A DNA stretch of 38,450 bases from a bacterium (lineage in GTDB: Bacteria; Verrucomicrobiota; Verrucomicrobiia; Limisphaerales; UBA8199). This document shows, piece after piece, positions 15,847-24,059 of the stretch. The stretch is taken from contig JAJYHY010000034.1 in assembly GCA_021784555.1 (NCBI GenBank), forward strand, positions 1 to 38,450, read 5' to 3'. The notes beneath the pieces are model-generated. The model saw only the letters and a list, made by a program, of their open reading frames with translations, ran no database searches and was not told the origin of the DNA. Made by a program: the position numbers and the translations under genes. Numbering within the stretch: the first letter of the stretch is position 1; every line of letters begins with the position of its first letter.

Positions 15847-16014
15847 ATGGGACAAATTAGAACATCCACCCGCCTATGGAACCACGCGCAGAGGTGCAAA
15901 CCTGTTGCAGATTCTCTTAGCCGAAGGCAGCCGACGCCACCGCCGGTCAAGGGGGCCAAGGGCGGTTCTGCAAAACGTCCGATGTCTGAACCAGCGCCGC
16001 ACGGAGTATCGTGA
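15847..16014 (+). CDS. Small ORF (55 codons) coupled to the radical SAM gene
   Basis: An ATG at 15847 opens a 55-residue frame (MGQIRTSTRLWNHAQRCKP ... SEPAPHGVS) that fills most of the 193-bp gap. It ends with TGA overlapping the GTG start of the radical SAM gene by 4 bp (GTGA). The peptide is basic and proline/glycine-rich (TPPPVKGAKGG) with a single Cys. There is no strong ribosome-binding site. It may be a leader peptide for translational coupling or, more speculatively, a peptide substrate of the radical SAM enzyme. It could also be chance. Confidence 0.35.
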   Translation: MGQIRTSTRLWNHAQRCKPVADSLSRRQPTPPPVKGAKGGSAKRPMSEPAPHGVS

Positions 16015-17480
16015 GAATCCTTCTTGTCACGCCTAGTGATCGAGGTGCGGGATTCGAGTACGTCCACTCGGGTCGGGAGAATCTTGGCGTCGAATACCTT
16101 TTGGCTGCCTTACGAGGCGCCGGCCACGAGGCTGTTTCTCGTAATGAGAATATTCCTGGAGGTTTGAATTCCGAATCCGACGGTTTGAATCAATATGGTT
16201 TACTTGGATTTTCGCTGCCGTTCTGGGAATATCGTGACCGCTACGTCGAAGCCGTGAACGGCGCTGCGGGCCGGACGCGCGCAACATTAATTATAGGTGG
16301 CCATGCGGCCACAATCGGAGCGAGGTTCTTCCTTGGCAAATGCCCTCAACTCCTTGGCGTGGTAATGGGTGAAGGTGAAGAAACGTTGAATGAAATCGCA
16401 GAGAAGCTCGACCGCGGCGAAAGCTGCCACAATGTGGAGGGATTCATGACAAGGGGCGGCTATCGGCCCCGGCAAAACTTGATGAGCCTCGATGAATTGA
16501 GATTGCCAGCGAGGGACGACCTCCAATTGAATCTGCTTGCAGACAACAGCATCAAAGAGGCTCTGGTGGAGTCCACCCGCGGATGCACATATCGGTGTTC
16601 ATTTTGCAGTGTCCCACCTTATTATAAGTATGCTCATGGGAAGCGATGGCGGGAGAGGTCCATTGAAAGTTTATGTTCAGAGCTTACGGACCTGATTACC
16701 AAATTCTCTGAAATCAGTCTTATTTCGTTTACAGACGATAATTTCCTGGGTTTTAGCTCTCGTTTTCACCAACGGGCGATTCAAGTTGCCAGGCATCTTC
16801 ACTCGTTGAATCCGAAAGTTGGCTTTGAAGTCACCTGCCGGGTTGACGCAGTGGAACGTGAGCCATTTGCCGAACTTGCTTCGCTGGGATTGGAAGGCGT
16901 TTATCTTGGGATTGAGTCGGGTGTGCAGCGCGTTCTTGACTCTTTCCAAAAGGGAACAACGGTGAAACAAAATCTAAGGGCCATCCAGATTTTGTCCGAA
17001 TTAGGATTGGGCTGTGACGTGGGGTTCATCACCTTTTCACCCGGCATGAAATTGGAGGAGGTGAAAGCGAATTTGGAATTCTTGAAAAATATCAGCGAGG
17101 AGTATCCCATTTTCGTCCATCCGGGGGCCGTTTTCAGATGTTTGCGCGAATACCCCAAGGACTTAGGTGTTGAGGCTCTCCGTGGAGATTCCAGCCGCAA
17201 CCTCGCCAAGCTGGGTGGACCCGTGCAAGCACTATACGAGGCGCTGGACAGGATCTGGCACGACTGTTATGAGGAGACGTTTATTCGCTTGGAAGGAAAT
17301 GCGGCCAGTCACAAGGATGATTTCGATTCGCTGGACAGACAAAAGCGCATCACCGCTGAAATGATCCAGGCGGCCTTTGATTTGCTGGCTATCTTGGAAG
17401 CCAGGCCAAATGCCACGAGCAGTATGCTTGTCAACTCAAGGGAAGTTGAGGCATTCTCCGCAGTGGCAGGTGGCGGATGA
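16011..17480 (+). CDS. Cobalamin-binding-domain radical SAM enzyme
   Basis: The 489-residue product starts at GTG 16011 (GGAG seven bases upstream) with RILLVTPSD. Residues 1-130 form a Rossmann-like B12-binding domain (ENLGVEYLLAALRGAGHEA, IIGGHAATIG, VVMGEGEETL). The radical SAM core follows with the cluster motif GCTYRCSFC: Cys192, Cys196 and Cys199 ligate the 4Fe-4S cluster that cleaves S-adenosylmethionine. FTDDNFLG, DAVEREPFAEL and GIESGVQRVLDSFQKG are the usual core strands. Such enzymes methylate unactivated carbons or perform ring chemistry; the substrate cannot be read here. It shares a 4-bp ATGA overlap with livH-like, placing an SAM/B12 enzyme inside a transporter operon. The classical DxHxxG cobalamin motif is not evident, as in many of this family. 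Confidence 0.88.
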   Translation: MRILLVTPSDRGAGFEYVHSGRENLGVEYLLAALRGAGHEAVSRNENIPGGLNSESDGLNQYGLLGFSLPFWEYRDRYVEAVNGAAGRTRATLIIGGHAATIGARFFLGKCPQLLGVVMGEGEETLNEIAEKLDRGESCHNVEGFMTRGGYRPRQNLMSLDELRLPARDDLQLNLLADNSIKEALVESTRGCTYRCSFCSVPPYYKYAHGKRWRERSIESLCSELTDLITKFSEISLISFTDDNFLGFSSRFHQRAIQVARHLHSLNPKVGFEVTCRVDAVEREPFAELASLGLEGVYLGIESGVQRVLDSFQKGTTVKQNLRAIQILSELGLGCDVGFITFSPGMKLEEVKANLEFLKNISEEYPIFVHPGAVFRCLREYPKDLGVEALRGDSSRNLAKLGGPVQALYEALDRIWHDCYEETFIRLEGNAASHKDDFDSLDRQKRITAEMIQAAFDLLAILEARPNATSSMLVNSREVEAFSAVAGGG

Positions 17481-18352
17481 ATGAGCAAATAATTGTCAAT
17501 TCCATCATTTCGGCCTCGGTTGTTGTGCTCGCAGGCGTCAGCTTCTTCCTGCCATTTTCGGTGGCTCGTTTTTTTCACTTTACCCATGGCGCGGCGTTTG
17601 CGATTGGCGCTTATACTGCCTTTGTTTTGGCGCAGAAGGTCCGGTGTAACCTGTGGTTTGCAGCCGCCGCTGGAGTATTGGTCTCGGCCTTTCTAGGGAT
17701 AATTCTTGACGTTCTCGTATTTCGCCGGATGCAACGAACCGGGACAAGTGCATTCGTCCTCTTGCTCGCGTCGTTGGGTGCATACGTGCTGCTCCAAAAC
17801 ATTCTTTCTCTTGTCTTTGGTGACGCAGCCATGAGCATCGCTGCAACTCATGCATGGAAGACGTTTGCGGTCATGGGAGCGCGAATTACTGCGGCACAGG
17901 TTCTACAGATTACCACTGCATTGATTCTCGTAATCATCCTTCGCCTTTATCTCAAAAACAGCGCAACTGGCAGGGCTATGGGGGCCGTTGGGCATGACCG
18001 CTTTCTGGCGCAGTGTGTTGGAATCAGTCCGGCACGCACAACGACGTTGGCTTTTGGTTGCGGCTATGGTTTGGCGGGATTGGCAGGAGTTTTGTCAGCT
18101 TTGAATGTGGATGTTGTTCCAACCATGGGTATGAACCCGATGATGTTGGCAATGGTGGCTGTGATAATTGGCGGCAACACTTTCCTCGGCACCGTTTGCG
18201 GAGCTTTACTGATCGGTTTTGCCCAAAACTTCGGCATCATTTGGCTGCCGACTCAGTGGCAAAGCGCGATTGTCTTCATTATCCTTTTGTTTTTCTTGCT
18301 GTTAAGACCACAGGGTTTTTCAAACAGACCTGTTAAGAAAGCAACGATTTGA
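17477..18352 (+). CDS. LivH-type branched-chain amino acid ABC permease
   Basis: This is a 291-residue polytopic membrane protein with the family's typical length and features: a first helix with FHFTHGAAFAIGAYTAFVL, an internal EAA-like segment (NSATGRAMGAVGHDRFLAQ, with GISPARTTTLAFG), and a C-terminal LLLRPQGF end. It forms half of the membrane channel with LivM. The start ATG 17477 overlaps the radical SAM stop (ATGA), and its own stop overlaps the next start (TGATG), so the genes are co-translated. Confidence 0.9.
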   Translation: MNEQIIVNSIISASVVVLAGVSFFLPFSVARFFHFTHGAAFAIGAYTAFVLAQKVRCNLWFAAAAGVLVSAFLGIILDVLVFRRMQRTGTSAFVLLLASLGAYVLLQNILSLVFGDAAMSIAATHAWKTFAVMGARITAAQVLQITTALILVIILRLYLKNSATGRAMGAVGHDRFLAQCVGISPARTTTLAFGCGYGLAGLAGVLSALNVDVVPTMGMNPMMLAMVAVIIGGNTFLGTVCGALLIGFAQNFGIIWLPTQWQSAIVFIILLFFLLLRPQGFSNRPVKKATI

Positions 18353-19224
18353 TGCAATACGTCTTGCACATTTTAACGTTGGTTTGCATTTACAACATTC
18401 TTGCAGTCTCCTTAGAGGTCTTGGTGGGGCGGGCAGGATTTTTGTCCGTGGCTCACGCCGCGTTTTACGGCCTGGGTGCTTACACGTCGGCGTTATTGGC
18501 AGTCCAAGCCGGAGTTCCATTTCTTGTAGGTAATCTGGCCGGTGTGGCTGTGGCCGTTGCAATTTCCCTCGTTGTTTCTCTGCCGTCACTGCGGGTACAC
18601 GACGATTATTTCGTCATCGCCACCTTCGCCTTCCAGGTAATTCTATTTAGCATTTTCAAGAACTGGATGGGTTTGACGCAGGGACCATTGGGCATTCCCG
18701 GCATCCCGCGACCCGTCATTTTCGGCTGGCACGTGACGACCCATCTGGATTTCCTGATTCTGGCTGTTGCTTTCGCGTGTTTCGCGTATTTCGTGGTCTG
18801 GCGGCTGACTTGTTCGCCTTTTGGGCGGGTGTTGCACGCCATTCGCGAGGATGAGGTTTTTGCCAAGGCGGTTGGCAAGAACACGCTTTACTTCAAGATG
18901 ACGGCGTTTGCCGTCAGCGCGGCGCTTGCGGCCTCGGCGGGCAGCCTTTACGCGAGTTATATCACTTACATTGACCCAAGCAGTTTCACGGTCATGGAAT
19001 CCATCCTCATTATTTCCATGGTGATCATAGGCGGGGCGGGCACCCTGCTGGGCCCACTGGTCGGCGCGTTCGTGCTGGTGACATTGCCGGAGGCGTTGCG
19101 ATTCGTCGGCCTGCCGGATGCCGTTGCCGCCAACCTGCGCCAAATAATTTATGGCAGCTTGCTGGTCATCATGATGATGTTCCGGCCGCGCGGACTGGTC
19201 GGCAAATACAGCTTTGGCAAGTGA
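18352..19224 (+). CDS. LivM-type branched-chain amino acid ABC permease
   Basis: This 290-residue polytopic permease starts at ATG 18352, whose A is the last base of the livH stop; a TTG one codon earlier is less likely. Motifs typical of LivM are VGRAGFLSVAHAAFYGLGAY, LTQGPLGIPGIPRP, FGRVLHAIREDEVFAKAVG (contact loop for the ATPases), GGAGTLLGPLVGAF and a terminal FRPRGLVGK. It pairs with LivH in the inner membrane. It overlaps the ATPase gene by 4 bp (GTGA). Confidence 0.9.
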   Translation: MQYVLHILTLVCIYNILAVSLEVLVGRAGFLSVAHAAFYGLGAYTSALLAVQAGVPFLVGNLAGVAVAVAISLVVSLPSLRVHDDYFVIATFAFQVILFSIFKNWMGLTQGPLGIPGIPRPVIFGWHVTTHLDFLILAVAFACFAYFVVWRLTCSPFGRVLHAIREDEVFAKAVGKNTLYFKMTAFAVSAALAASAGSLYASYITYIDPSSFTVMESILIISMVIIGGAGTLLGPLVGAFVLVTLPEALRFVGLPDAVAANLRQIIYGSLLVIMMMFRPRGLVGKYSFGK

Positions 19225-19967
19225 ACCTGCGTTGCGAGCATTTGAGCAAGTCATTTGACGGCACCCGCGCGTTGTCGGATCTGACGCTGGAGTTTCCGGC
19301 ATCCGGCGTTGTCGCCATTATCGGGCCAAACGGAGCGGGCAAGACGACGCTCATTAATGTGCTGACCGGTTTTCTGAACCCGGACGGTGGCCGGTTTTTC
19401 CTTGGGGAGCGTGAGTTGAGCCGTTTGCCGGCGCACAAGATTGCGCGGCTGGGCGTTGCCCGGACGTTTCAAGATCTGCGCCTAATCGCGCAGGTCCCGG
19501 TTCTTGAGAACGTGATGCTGGCGCGTCCGAACCAAAAAGGCGAGGGCCTGCTGCGCGCCCTGTTTCGCGTCGGCGTTGCGGCGGAGGAAAGGCGCAATTA
19601 CGAAGAAGCGATGCGCTGGCTGGAATTTGTCGGTCTCGGCGCCGCCGCAAGCCAAATGGCCGGCGAATTGTCATACGGCCAACAGAAGCTTCTGACGTTG
19701 GCCTGTTGCCTGGCGACGGACGCAAAGATTCTTTTGCTGGATGAGCCGGTGGCCGGGGTTCACCCGGAGATGGTTTCAAAAATCCTGGATTTGATGGTCC
19801 AGCTCCGGGATGCGGGCAAGCAGATTGTTTTCATTGAGCACGACATCGCCTCGGTGCGGCGGGTGGCGGATTTGGTGATTGTCATGGATCAGGGCCGGGT
19901 CATTGCCCAGGGAAAACCGGCGGAAGTGCTGGAGCGGCCAGAGATCATGGAGGCGTACGTGGCGTGA
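19221..19967 (+). CDS. LivG-type ABC transporter ATPase
   Basis: The 248-residue cytoplasmic ATPase from GTG 19221 has Walker A GPNGAGKT (35-42), the family-specific insertion GVARTFQDLRLI, a signature LSYGQQ (usual LSGGQ form changed to Y at the third position, common in LivG), Walker B LLLDEPVAG and the switch His in FIEHD. It energises transport with LivF. A 188-bp diverged fragment of a livG-like gene lies at 23243-23430. Confidence 0.92.
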   Translation: MNLRCEHLSKSFDGTRALSDLTLEFPASGVVAIIGPNGAGKTTLINVLTGFLNPDGGRFFLGERELSRLPAHKIARLGVARTFQDLRLIAQVPVLENVMLARPNQKGEGLLRALFRVGVAAEERRNYEEAMRWLEFVGLGAAASQMAGELSYGQQKLLTLACCLATDAKILLLDEPVAGVHPEMVSKILDLMVQLRDAGKQIVFIEHDIASVRRVADLVIVMDQGRVIAQGKPAEVLERPEIMEAYVA

Positions 19968-19985
19968 GGAAGTTGAGGTTGAGTG

Positions 19986-20711
19986 ATGGCGGAAGCAAAC
20001 CAGAACGGGATTTTTCGGGTCGAAGGATTGGTCGCCGGCTACGGAAAGAAGCAGGTGCTCAACGGCGTGAGCCTTGAAGTTGAGGGCGGCGAGGTCGTGG
20101 CGCTCATCGGCCACAACGGGGCGGGGAAATCCACGTTGCTGAAGGCCGTGTTTGGCATGATTCCGATCTGGCAGGGGGAAGTCTATTGGGATGGTGTAAA
20201 AAGACGGAAACCCACCCCGCGGGAGATGCTTCATGCCGGCGCCGCCTACGTGCCGCAGGGCAACCGGGTGTTTACGGATTTGAGCGTGCGTGAAAACCTG
20301 GAGATGGGCGGTATCACGCTGCCGACAAAACAGGCCGTCCGCGAAGGCATGGAGCGCGTGTTCGGCCTGTTTCCGGCGTTGAAGGAGCGGTTGAAACAGC
20401 GCGCGGGGACGTTGTCGGGGGGCGAGAAGCAGATGCTCGCGTTAGGCAACGCGCTGATCCTGGCGCCCAGGCTGCTGCTGCTGGATGAACCGTCGCTGGG
20501 CCTGGCGCCGCCGCTGGTTTCCCAGGCGCTGGGGAGGGTACAGCAGATCAGCAAGGATTCGCATAAGACGGTGGTGATTGTGGAGCAAAAGGTCCGCGAG
20601 GTTTTAAAGATCGCCCGGCGGGTCTATGTGCTGCGGATGGGCCGGGTTTCGTTTGCCGGCCCGGCGGATGCGCTGAAGGATGAATCCAGGCTGCGAGAGG
20701 TGTACCTGTAA
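19986..20711 (+). CDS. LivF-type ABC transporter ATPase
   Basis: The 241-residue ATPase has Walker A GHNGAGKS (42-49), the LivF hallmark YVPQGNRVFTDLSVRENLEMG, signature LSGGEKQM, Walker B LLLLDEPSLGL and the switch segment VVIVEQKV. ATG 19986 is preferred to the GTG one codon earlier. The gene follows livG by 18 bp and closes the operon; no clear terminator hairpin is visible after 20711. Confidence 0.92.
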   Translation: MAEANQNGIFRVEGLVAGYGKKQVLNGVSLEVEGGEVVALIGHNGAGKSTLLKAVFGMIPIWQGEVYWDGVKRRKPTPREMLHAGAAYVPQGNRVFTDLSVRENLEMGGITLPTKQAVREGMERVFGLFPALKERLKQRAGTLSGGEKQMLALGNALILAPRLLLLDEPSLGLAPPLVSQALGRVQQISKDSHKTVVIVEQKVREVLKIARRVYVLRMGRVSFAGPADALKDESRLREVYL

Positions 20712-21000
20712 AAAAGGGATTTTGGGGGGCGGCGCTGGCGATTCGTTTGCGTCGGGAGGCGGCGCTATGCATCGGAGAAGTTGCCCAGCGGGCTCGTTTT
20801 GCAAAGCCCGAGAGTGCGAGGAACGCCCCCCGATGGGGTCATCGAGCGGAGCTTTCCGCAGTCTGGCGCCGCTGCCGAGCGTCCAATGCAGGCGAGCGGG
20901 CGATTTGGTGCCATCTTGCGCCCCGGATAAGCGCCCGGTAAACCCGCTTCGTGGATGATCCTCAGATGACAACCCGTGCCTCACCGGCTAATGTCGTGGC
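20712..21000 (+). other. Intergenic, no gene recognised
   Basis: About 290 bp between the importer operon and the R-M cassette. Open frames exist on both strands but look like random GC-rich sequence. No clear promoter, terminator or repeat was recognised. Confidence 0.4.
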
Positions 21001-21423
21001 GTGGCCGACGTACTCACAAAAGCCAAGCGCAGCCAGGTGATGGCCGCCGTTAAATCGCGCGGCAATAGGACCACGGAGCTGAAGCTCGCCTCGATTCTGC
21101 GCGCCGCCCGCGTAACCGGCTGGCGCCGCCACCAGGCGCTGCCGGGCCGGCCTGATTTCACGTTTCGCCTTGCCCGTCTTGCGGTCTTCGTCGACGGCTG
21201 CTTTTGGCATGGGTGCCCACGCCACTGCCGGATGCCAAGGTCTCGCACCGCCTTCTGGAACCCCAAGATCGCCCGCAACAAGGAACGTGACCGGCAGGTC
21301 CGGCGTCTGCTGCGCCAGCGGGGCTGGCGTGTGCTCCGCATCTGGGAACACTCCCTGGCGCGCCCAGCCGCGACGATCCGGAGGCTGCAACTCGCACTTG
21401 ATCAGCGCCCCCGGAAAGGGTAA
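21001..21423 (+). CDS. vsr: Very short patch repair endonuclease (Vsr)
   Basis: The 140-residue product from GTG 21001 follows the Vsr pattern: DVLTKAKRSQVMAAVKSRGN, then TTELKLASILR, LPGRPDFTF (catalytic Asp), VDGCFWHGCPRHC (zinc/active-site His and Cys), FWNPKI..N..RD and GWRVLRIWEHSL. Vsr nicks next to T in T:G mismatches created when 5-methylcytosine deaminates, protecting genomes that carry a cytosine-C5 methylase. It is encoded 10 bp before such a methylase, an arrangement common in type II R-M systems. Confidence 0.9.
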   Translation: MADVLTKAKRSQVMAAVKSRGNRTTELKLASILRAARVTGWRRHQALPGRPDFTFRLARLAVFVDGCFWHGCPRHCRMPRSRTAFWNPKIARNKERDRQVRRLLRQRGWRVLRIWEHSLARPAATIRRLQLALDQRPRKG

Positions 21424-21433
21424 AAGGCAACCG

Positions 21434-22609
21434 ATGGACACCATCGAGTTATTCGCCGGTGGCGGCGGACTAGCCCTCGGCTTGCATGAGGCCGGGTTCA
21501 ACCCCGTCGCTGTCGTGGAGCGAGACCCGGATTCCTGCGAGACCTTGCGTGAAAACTGGCACCATGGCATGGGATCAGACCTCCATCTCTTCCCAAGGGA
21601 TGTTCGCTATGTGGACCTTACGCGGTGGCAAGACCGCGTGGAGTTGGTTTCGGGCGGTCCGCCTTGCCAGCCGTTCTCGATTGGAGGCAAGCACCAAGGC
21701 TATCGCGACGCGCGCGACATGTTCCCGCACGCGGTCCATGTTGTAAGGACTATCCGCCCCGAAGCCTTTATCTTCGAGAACGTCCGCGGACTGCTCCGCA
21801 AATCGTTCGCCAAGTACTTCGGCTACGTGATCCTCCAGCTTCAGTACCCCGAGATCGTGCGTCGCGACGGGCAGCCCTGGGCAGACCACCTCGCCACGCT
21901 CGAGGAACATCATACAGGCGGCCGCGAGAACGGCCTCCGCTACCGTGTCATCTTCCAGAAGGTGAATGCCGGCGACTTCGGCGTCCCACAGCACCGTGAG
22001 CGCGTCGTGATTGTCGGATTCCGGTGGGATATTCAGGAACCTTGGAGCTTTCCCCAGGCAACCCACTCCCGTGACGCCCTCCGCGCGGCCAAGTGGCTCA
22101 CGGGTACGTACTGGGACGAGCACCACGTTCCGAAGGCCCAGCGCACCACACCGACGCCCGAAGCTCAGCGCATGCTCGCCAACACCGAGACTCTCCCCTT
22201 CACCGCCCGATGGCGCACCGTTCGCGATGCCCTCGCCGGCCTTCCCGACCCTAAAGCCCCCGAGGCCTCACGCATCCCAAACCACAGATTCCAACCAGGC
22301 GCCCGCCGCTACGCTGGCCACACCGGCAGCGAAATGGACTCCCCGGCGAAGACCCTCAAGGCTGGCGACCACGGCGTCCCCGGGGGAGAGAACATGCTTG
22401 CCTTGCCGGACGGCTCTCTGCGCTACTTCACCGTTCGCGAAAGCGCCCGCCTGCAGACATTCCCCGACTGGTACATTTTCCCAAGTTCCTGGACGGAAAG
22501 CATGCGGCAAATCGGGAATGCTGTCCCGGTGACCCTGGCGAAGGTGGTGGCCGCAAGCGTCGCCAACACTCTCCACGAACACCACCGCCGCCAAGCCAGG
22601 AACCAGTGA
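21434..22609 (+). CDS. DNA (cytosine-C5) methyltransferase of an R-M system
   Basis: The 391-residue protein from ATG 21434 has the C5-MTase blocks in order: motif I ELFAGGGGLALGLHEAGF, motif IV GGPPCQPFS with the catalytic Cys, motif VI FIFENV, motif VIII QHRERVVIVG, the variable target-recognition region (about 200-330), motif IX RESARLQTFPD and motif X RQIGNAVPVTLA. It transfers a methyl group from SAM to cytosine in the recognition site. Its partner nuclease gene begins at its stop codon (TGATG). By analogy with Eco29kI the site may be CCGCGG, but the sequence alone does not prove this. Confidence 0.92.
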   Translation: MDTIELFAGGGGLALGLHEAGFNPVAVVERDPDSCETLRENWHHGMGSDLHLFPRDVRYVDLTRWQDRVELVSGGPPCQPFSIGGKHQGYRDARDMFPHAVHVVRTIRPEAFIFENVRGLLRKSFAKYFGYVILQLQYPEIVRRDGQPWADHLATLEEHHTGGRENGLRYRVIFQKVNAGDFGVPQHRERVVIVGFRWDIQEPWSFPQATHSRDALRAAKWLTGTYWDEHHVPKAQRTTPTPEAQRMLANTETLPFTARWRTVRDALAGLPDPKAPEASRIPNHRFQPGARRYAGHTGSEMDSPAKTLKAGDHGVPGGENMLALPDGSLRYFTVRESARLQTFPDWYIFPSSWTESMRQIGNAVPVTLAKVVAASVANTLHEHHRRQARNQ

Positions 22610-23238
22610 TGGAAGATTCGGCGCCGTACAACCCCCTGAGCAAGCGAAACCTCGCGGCGAGCATCGTTTCCAAGCTGCTGAGCCAGTCGCCCGAAAAGCT
22701 ACCTCCGCCACGCTTCCCGGGCGCGGGGATTTACGCCATCTACTACACCGGCCCTTTTCCCGCCTACGCCAAGGTCGCCGCCGCTAACAGGCAGAGCCGC
22801 TTTGCGCAGCCGATTTACGTCGGCAAGGCCATCCCGGCTGGCGGGCGCAAGGGCCTGGAGGGCTTCGACGTCCCACACGGCTACGCCCTCTCAAACCGCC
22901 TCGGCGACCACGGCGACTCCATCGGTGCGGCTGGGAACCTGAGCACAGAGGACTTCCGCTGCCGTTGGCTGGTCGTCGATGAAGTGTTCATTCCGCTGGC
23001 CGAAAGCCTCCTCATCAGCCATTTCAAGCCCCTGTGGAACGTAGTAGTGGAAGGCTTCGGGAATCACGATCCCGGGAGAGGGCGAATCAGCGGCAGGAAG
23101 CCCTCTTGGGACGTCATTCATCCCGGTCGTTCTTGGGCCGAGCGCCTGCAGCCGGCGACCACTTGCGACGAGATCCTGGCCCAGGTCAACGCACATAACG
23201 AATCAGTCCCTATCCCGCCGGGCGAGCCCAGCCTCTAG
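22609..23238 (+). CDS. Eco29kI-family (GIY-YIG) type II restriction endonuclease
   Basis: The 209-residue protein starts at ATG 22609, sharing one base with the methylase stop. The GIY-YIG fold is visible: AGIYAIYYTG, then QPIYVGKAIPAGGRKG (YVG and catalytic Arg region), LGDHGDSI, the catalytic Glu in PLAESLLISHFKPLWN with its Asn/Trp, and GFGNHDPGRG, a run typical of the Eco29kI group. Family members cut CCGCGG. The order Vsr-methylase-nuclease on one strand makes a complete, probably functional cassette. Toxicity of the nuclease implies timing control, but no controller (C) gene is seen. Confidence 0.88.
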   Translation: MEDSAPYNPLSKRNLAASIVSKLLSQSPEKLPPPRFPGAGIYAIYYTGPFPAYAKVAAANRQSRFAQPIYVGKAIPAGGRKGLEGFDVPHGYALSNRLGDHGDSIGAAGNLSTEDFRCRWLVVDEVFIPLAESLLISHFKPLWNVVVEGFGNHDPGRGRISGRKPSWDVIHPGRSWAERLQPATTCDEILAQVNAHNESVPIPPGEPSL

Positions 23239-23242
23239 CTCT

Positions 23243-23430
23243 CTGACCGGATGTCTGAAGCCGGATGGTGGCCGGTTTTTCCTTGGGGAGCGTGAGTTGA
23301 GCGGGTTGCCGGCGCACAAGATTGAGCGGTTGGGCATTGCCCGGACGTTTCAAGATCTGCGACTCATCTCGCTGGTTTCGGTTCTTGAAAATGTGATGTT
23401 GGCCCGTCCGAACCAAAGGGGCGAGGGCCT
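23243..23430 (+). pseudogene. Fragment of a livG-like gene
   Basis: Aligns without indels to 19362-19549 (codons about 48-110 of the LivG-type ATPase) and reads LTGCLKPDGGRFFLGERELS, then RTFQDLRLISLVSVLENVML. Differences are mostly conservative, so it derives from a diverged paralogue rather than a recent copy of the livG here. Walker A and the signature are missing. It starts 4 bp after the nuclease stop. Confidence 0.8.
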
Positions 23431-23438
23431 GTGGCGGT

Positions 23439-23711
23439 CCCGAATAGCCGCCGCGAAAAAGCGATGGTGTCGATAGATTCAACGGGGCGGGTCGGCCCGC
23501 CGTGTCTCCGACAGGTTCCCTCCAGGAACTTAATGTCGAACCGATGACCGTTGTGGGCCATAATCACCGAACCACCCACGAATCTGGAGAATTGGGCCAG
23601 CGCTTCAATGGGAAGCGGTGCCTTGCGCACGTCCTGGTTGGTGACGCCCGTGTAATCGTGTAAATGACCGCACTGCGCCAACCCGCCTGGGGATGGCCAA
23701 TGAATAACCAA
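23439..23711 (-). pseudogene. DnaQ-type 3'-5' exonuclease fragment
   Basis: The minus-strand frame reads HDYTGVTNQDVRKAPLP, IEALAQFSRFVGGSVIMAHN and GHRFDIKFLEGTC, corresponding to the ExoII block (G.TN.......VAHN..FD..FL) of the DnaQ/RNase T exonuclease family. The first (DxE) and last (ExoIII) blocks are missing, so only the middle part remains. It abuts the livG fragment. Confidence 0.65.
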
Positions 23712-23990
23712 CGGCGGCGTCCGAGGGCAGAAGGCCGGAGATCATTCTCCACCAAATTATGCCGCCTCGGGTGCTATGCCGCGTGGCGTCGTAAACTATC
23801 GTCGCAAAAGTCAGTTGGGCCGTTGATGGACAAGTAGTTACGACGAGTGACTGACTTAATACTTGCTCGCTTTTGCTGCCCAGCGCCCTGCGGTCCGCCC
23901 ATCCGCCTTTAAGTTTCTGGAGTCGTAAGCCCTTTTCCCCGTGGTGGTTGCCGGAATTTTCGATTCACTCAGTCCCGACACTCCTTTCCG

Positions 23991-24053
23991 TTGACACCGC
24001 CCAAATGGGTGATAGAGTATAAAATATAAACTCGATTGGTTTATACTCTATCA
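23991..24053 (+). promoter_or_regulatory. Promoter with long palindrome upstream of IS genes
   Basis: TTGACA (23991-23996) with 16 bp to TAGAGT (24013-24018) forms a good -35 and modest -10. The -10 lies within a perfect 14-bp inverted repeat, TGATAGAGTATAAA (24010-24023) and its complement at 24040-24053, separated by 16 bp. The palindrome ends 6 bp before the ATG at 24060. It could be an operator for the HTH protein or a hairpin that limits translation. Confidence 0.6.
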
Positions 24054-24059
24054 TCCTCC

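Noticed and set aside
21001..23238. Avoidance of CCGCGG in the window as support for the nuclease specificity
   Set aside because: The hexamer does occur (for example near 904 and 37340), and a methylase would protect it, so its frequency is not informative here.
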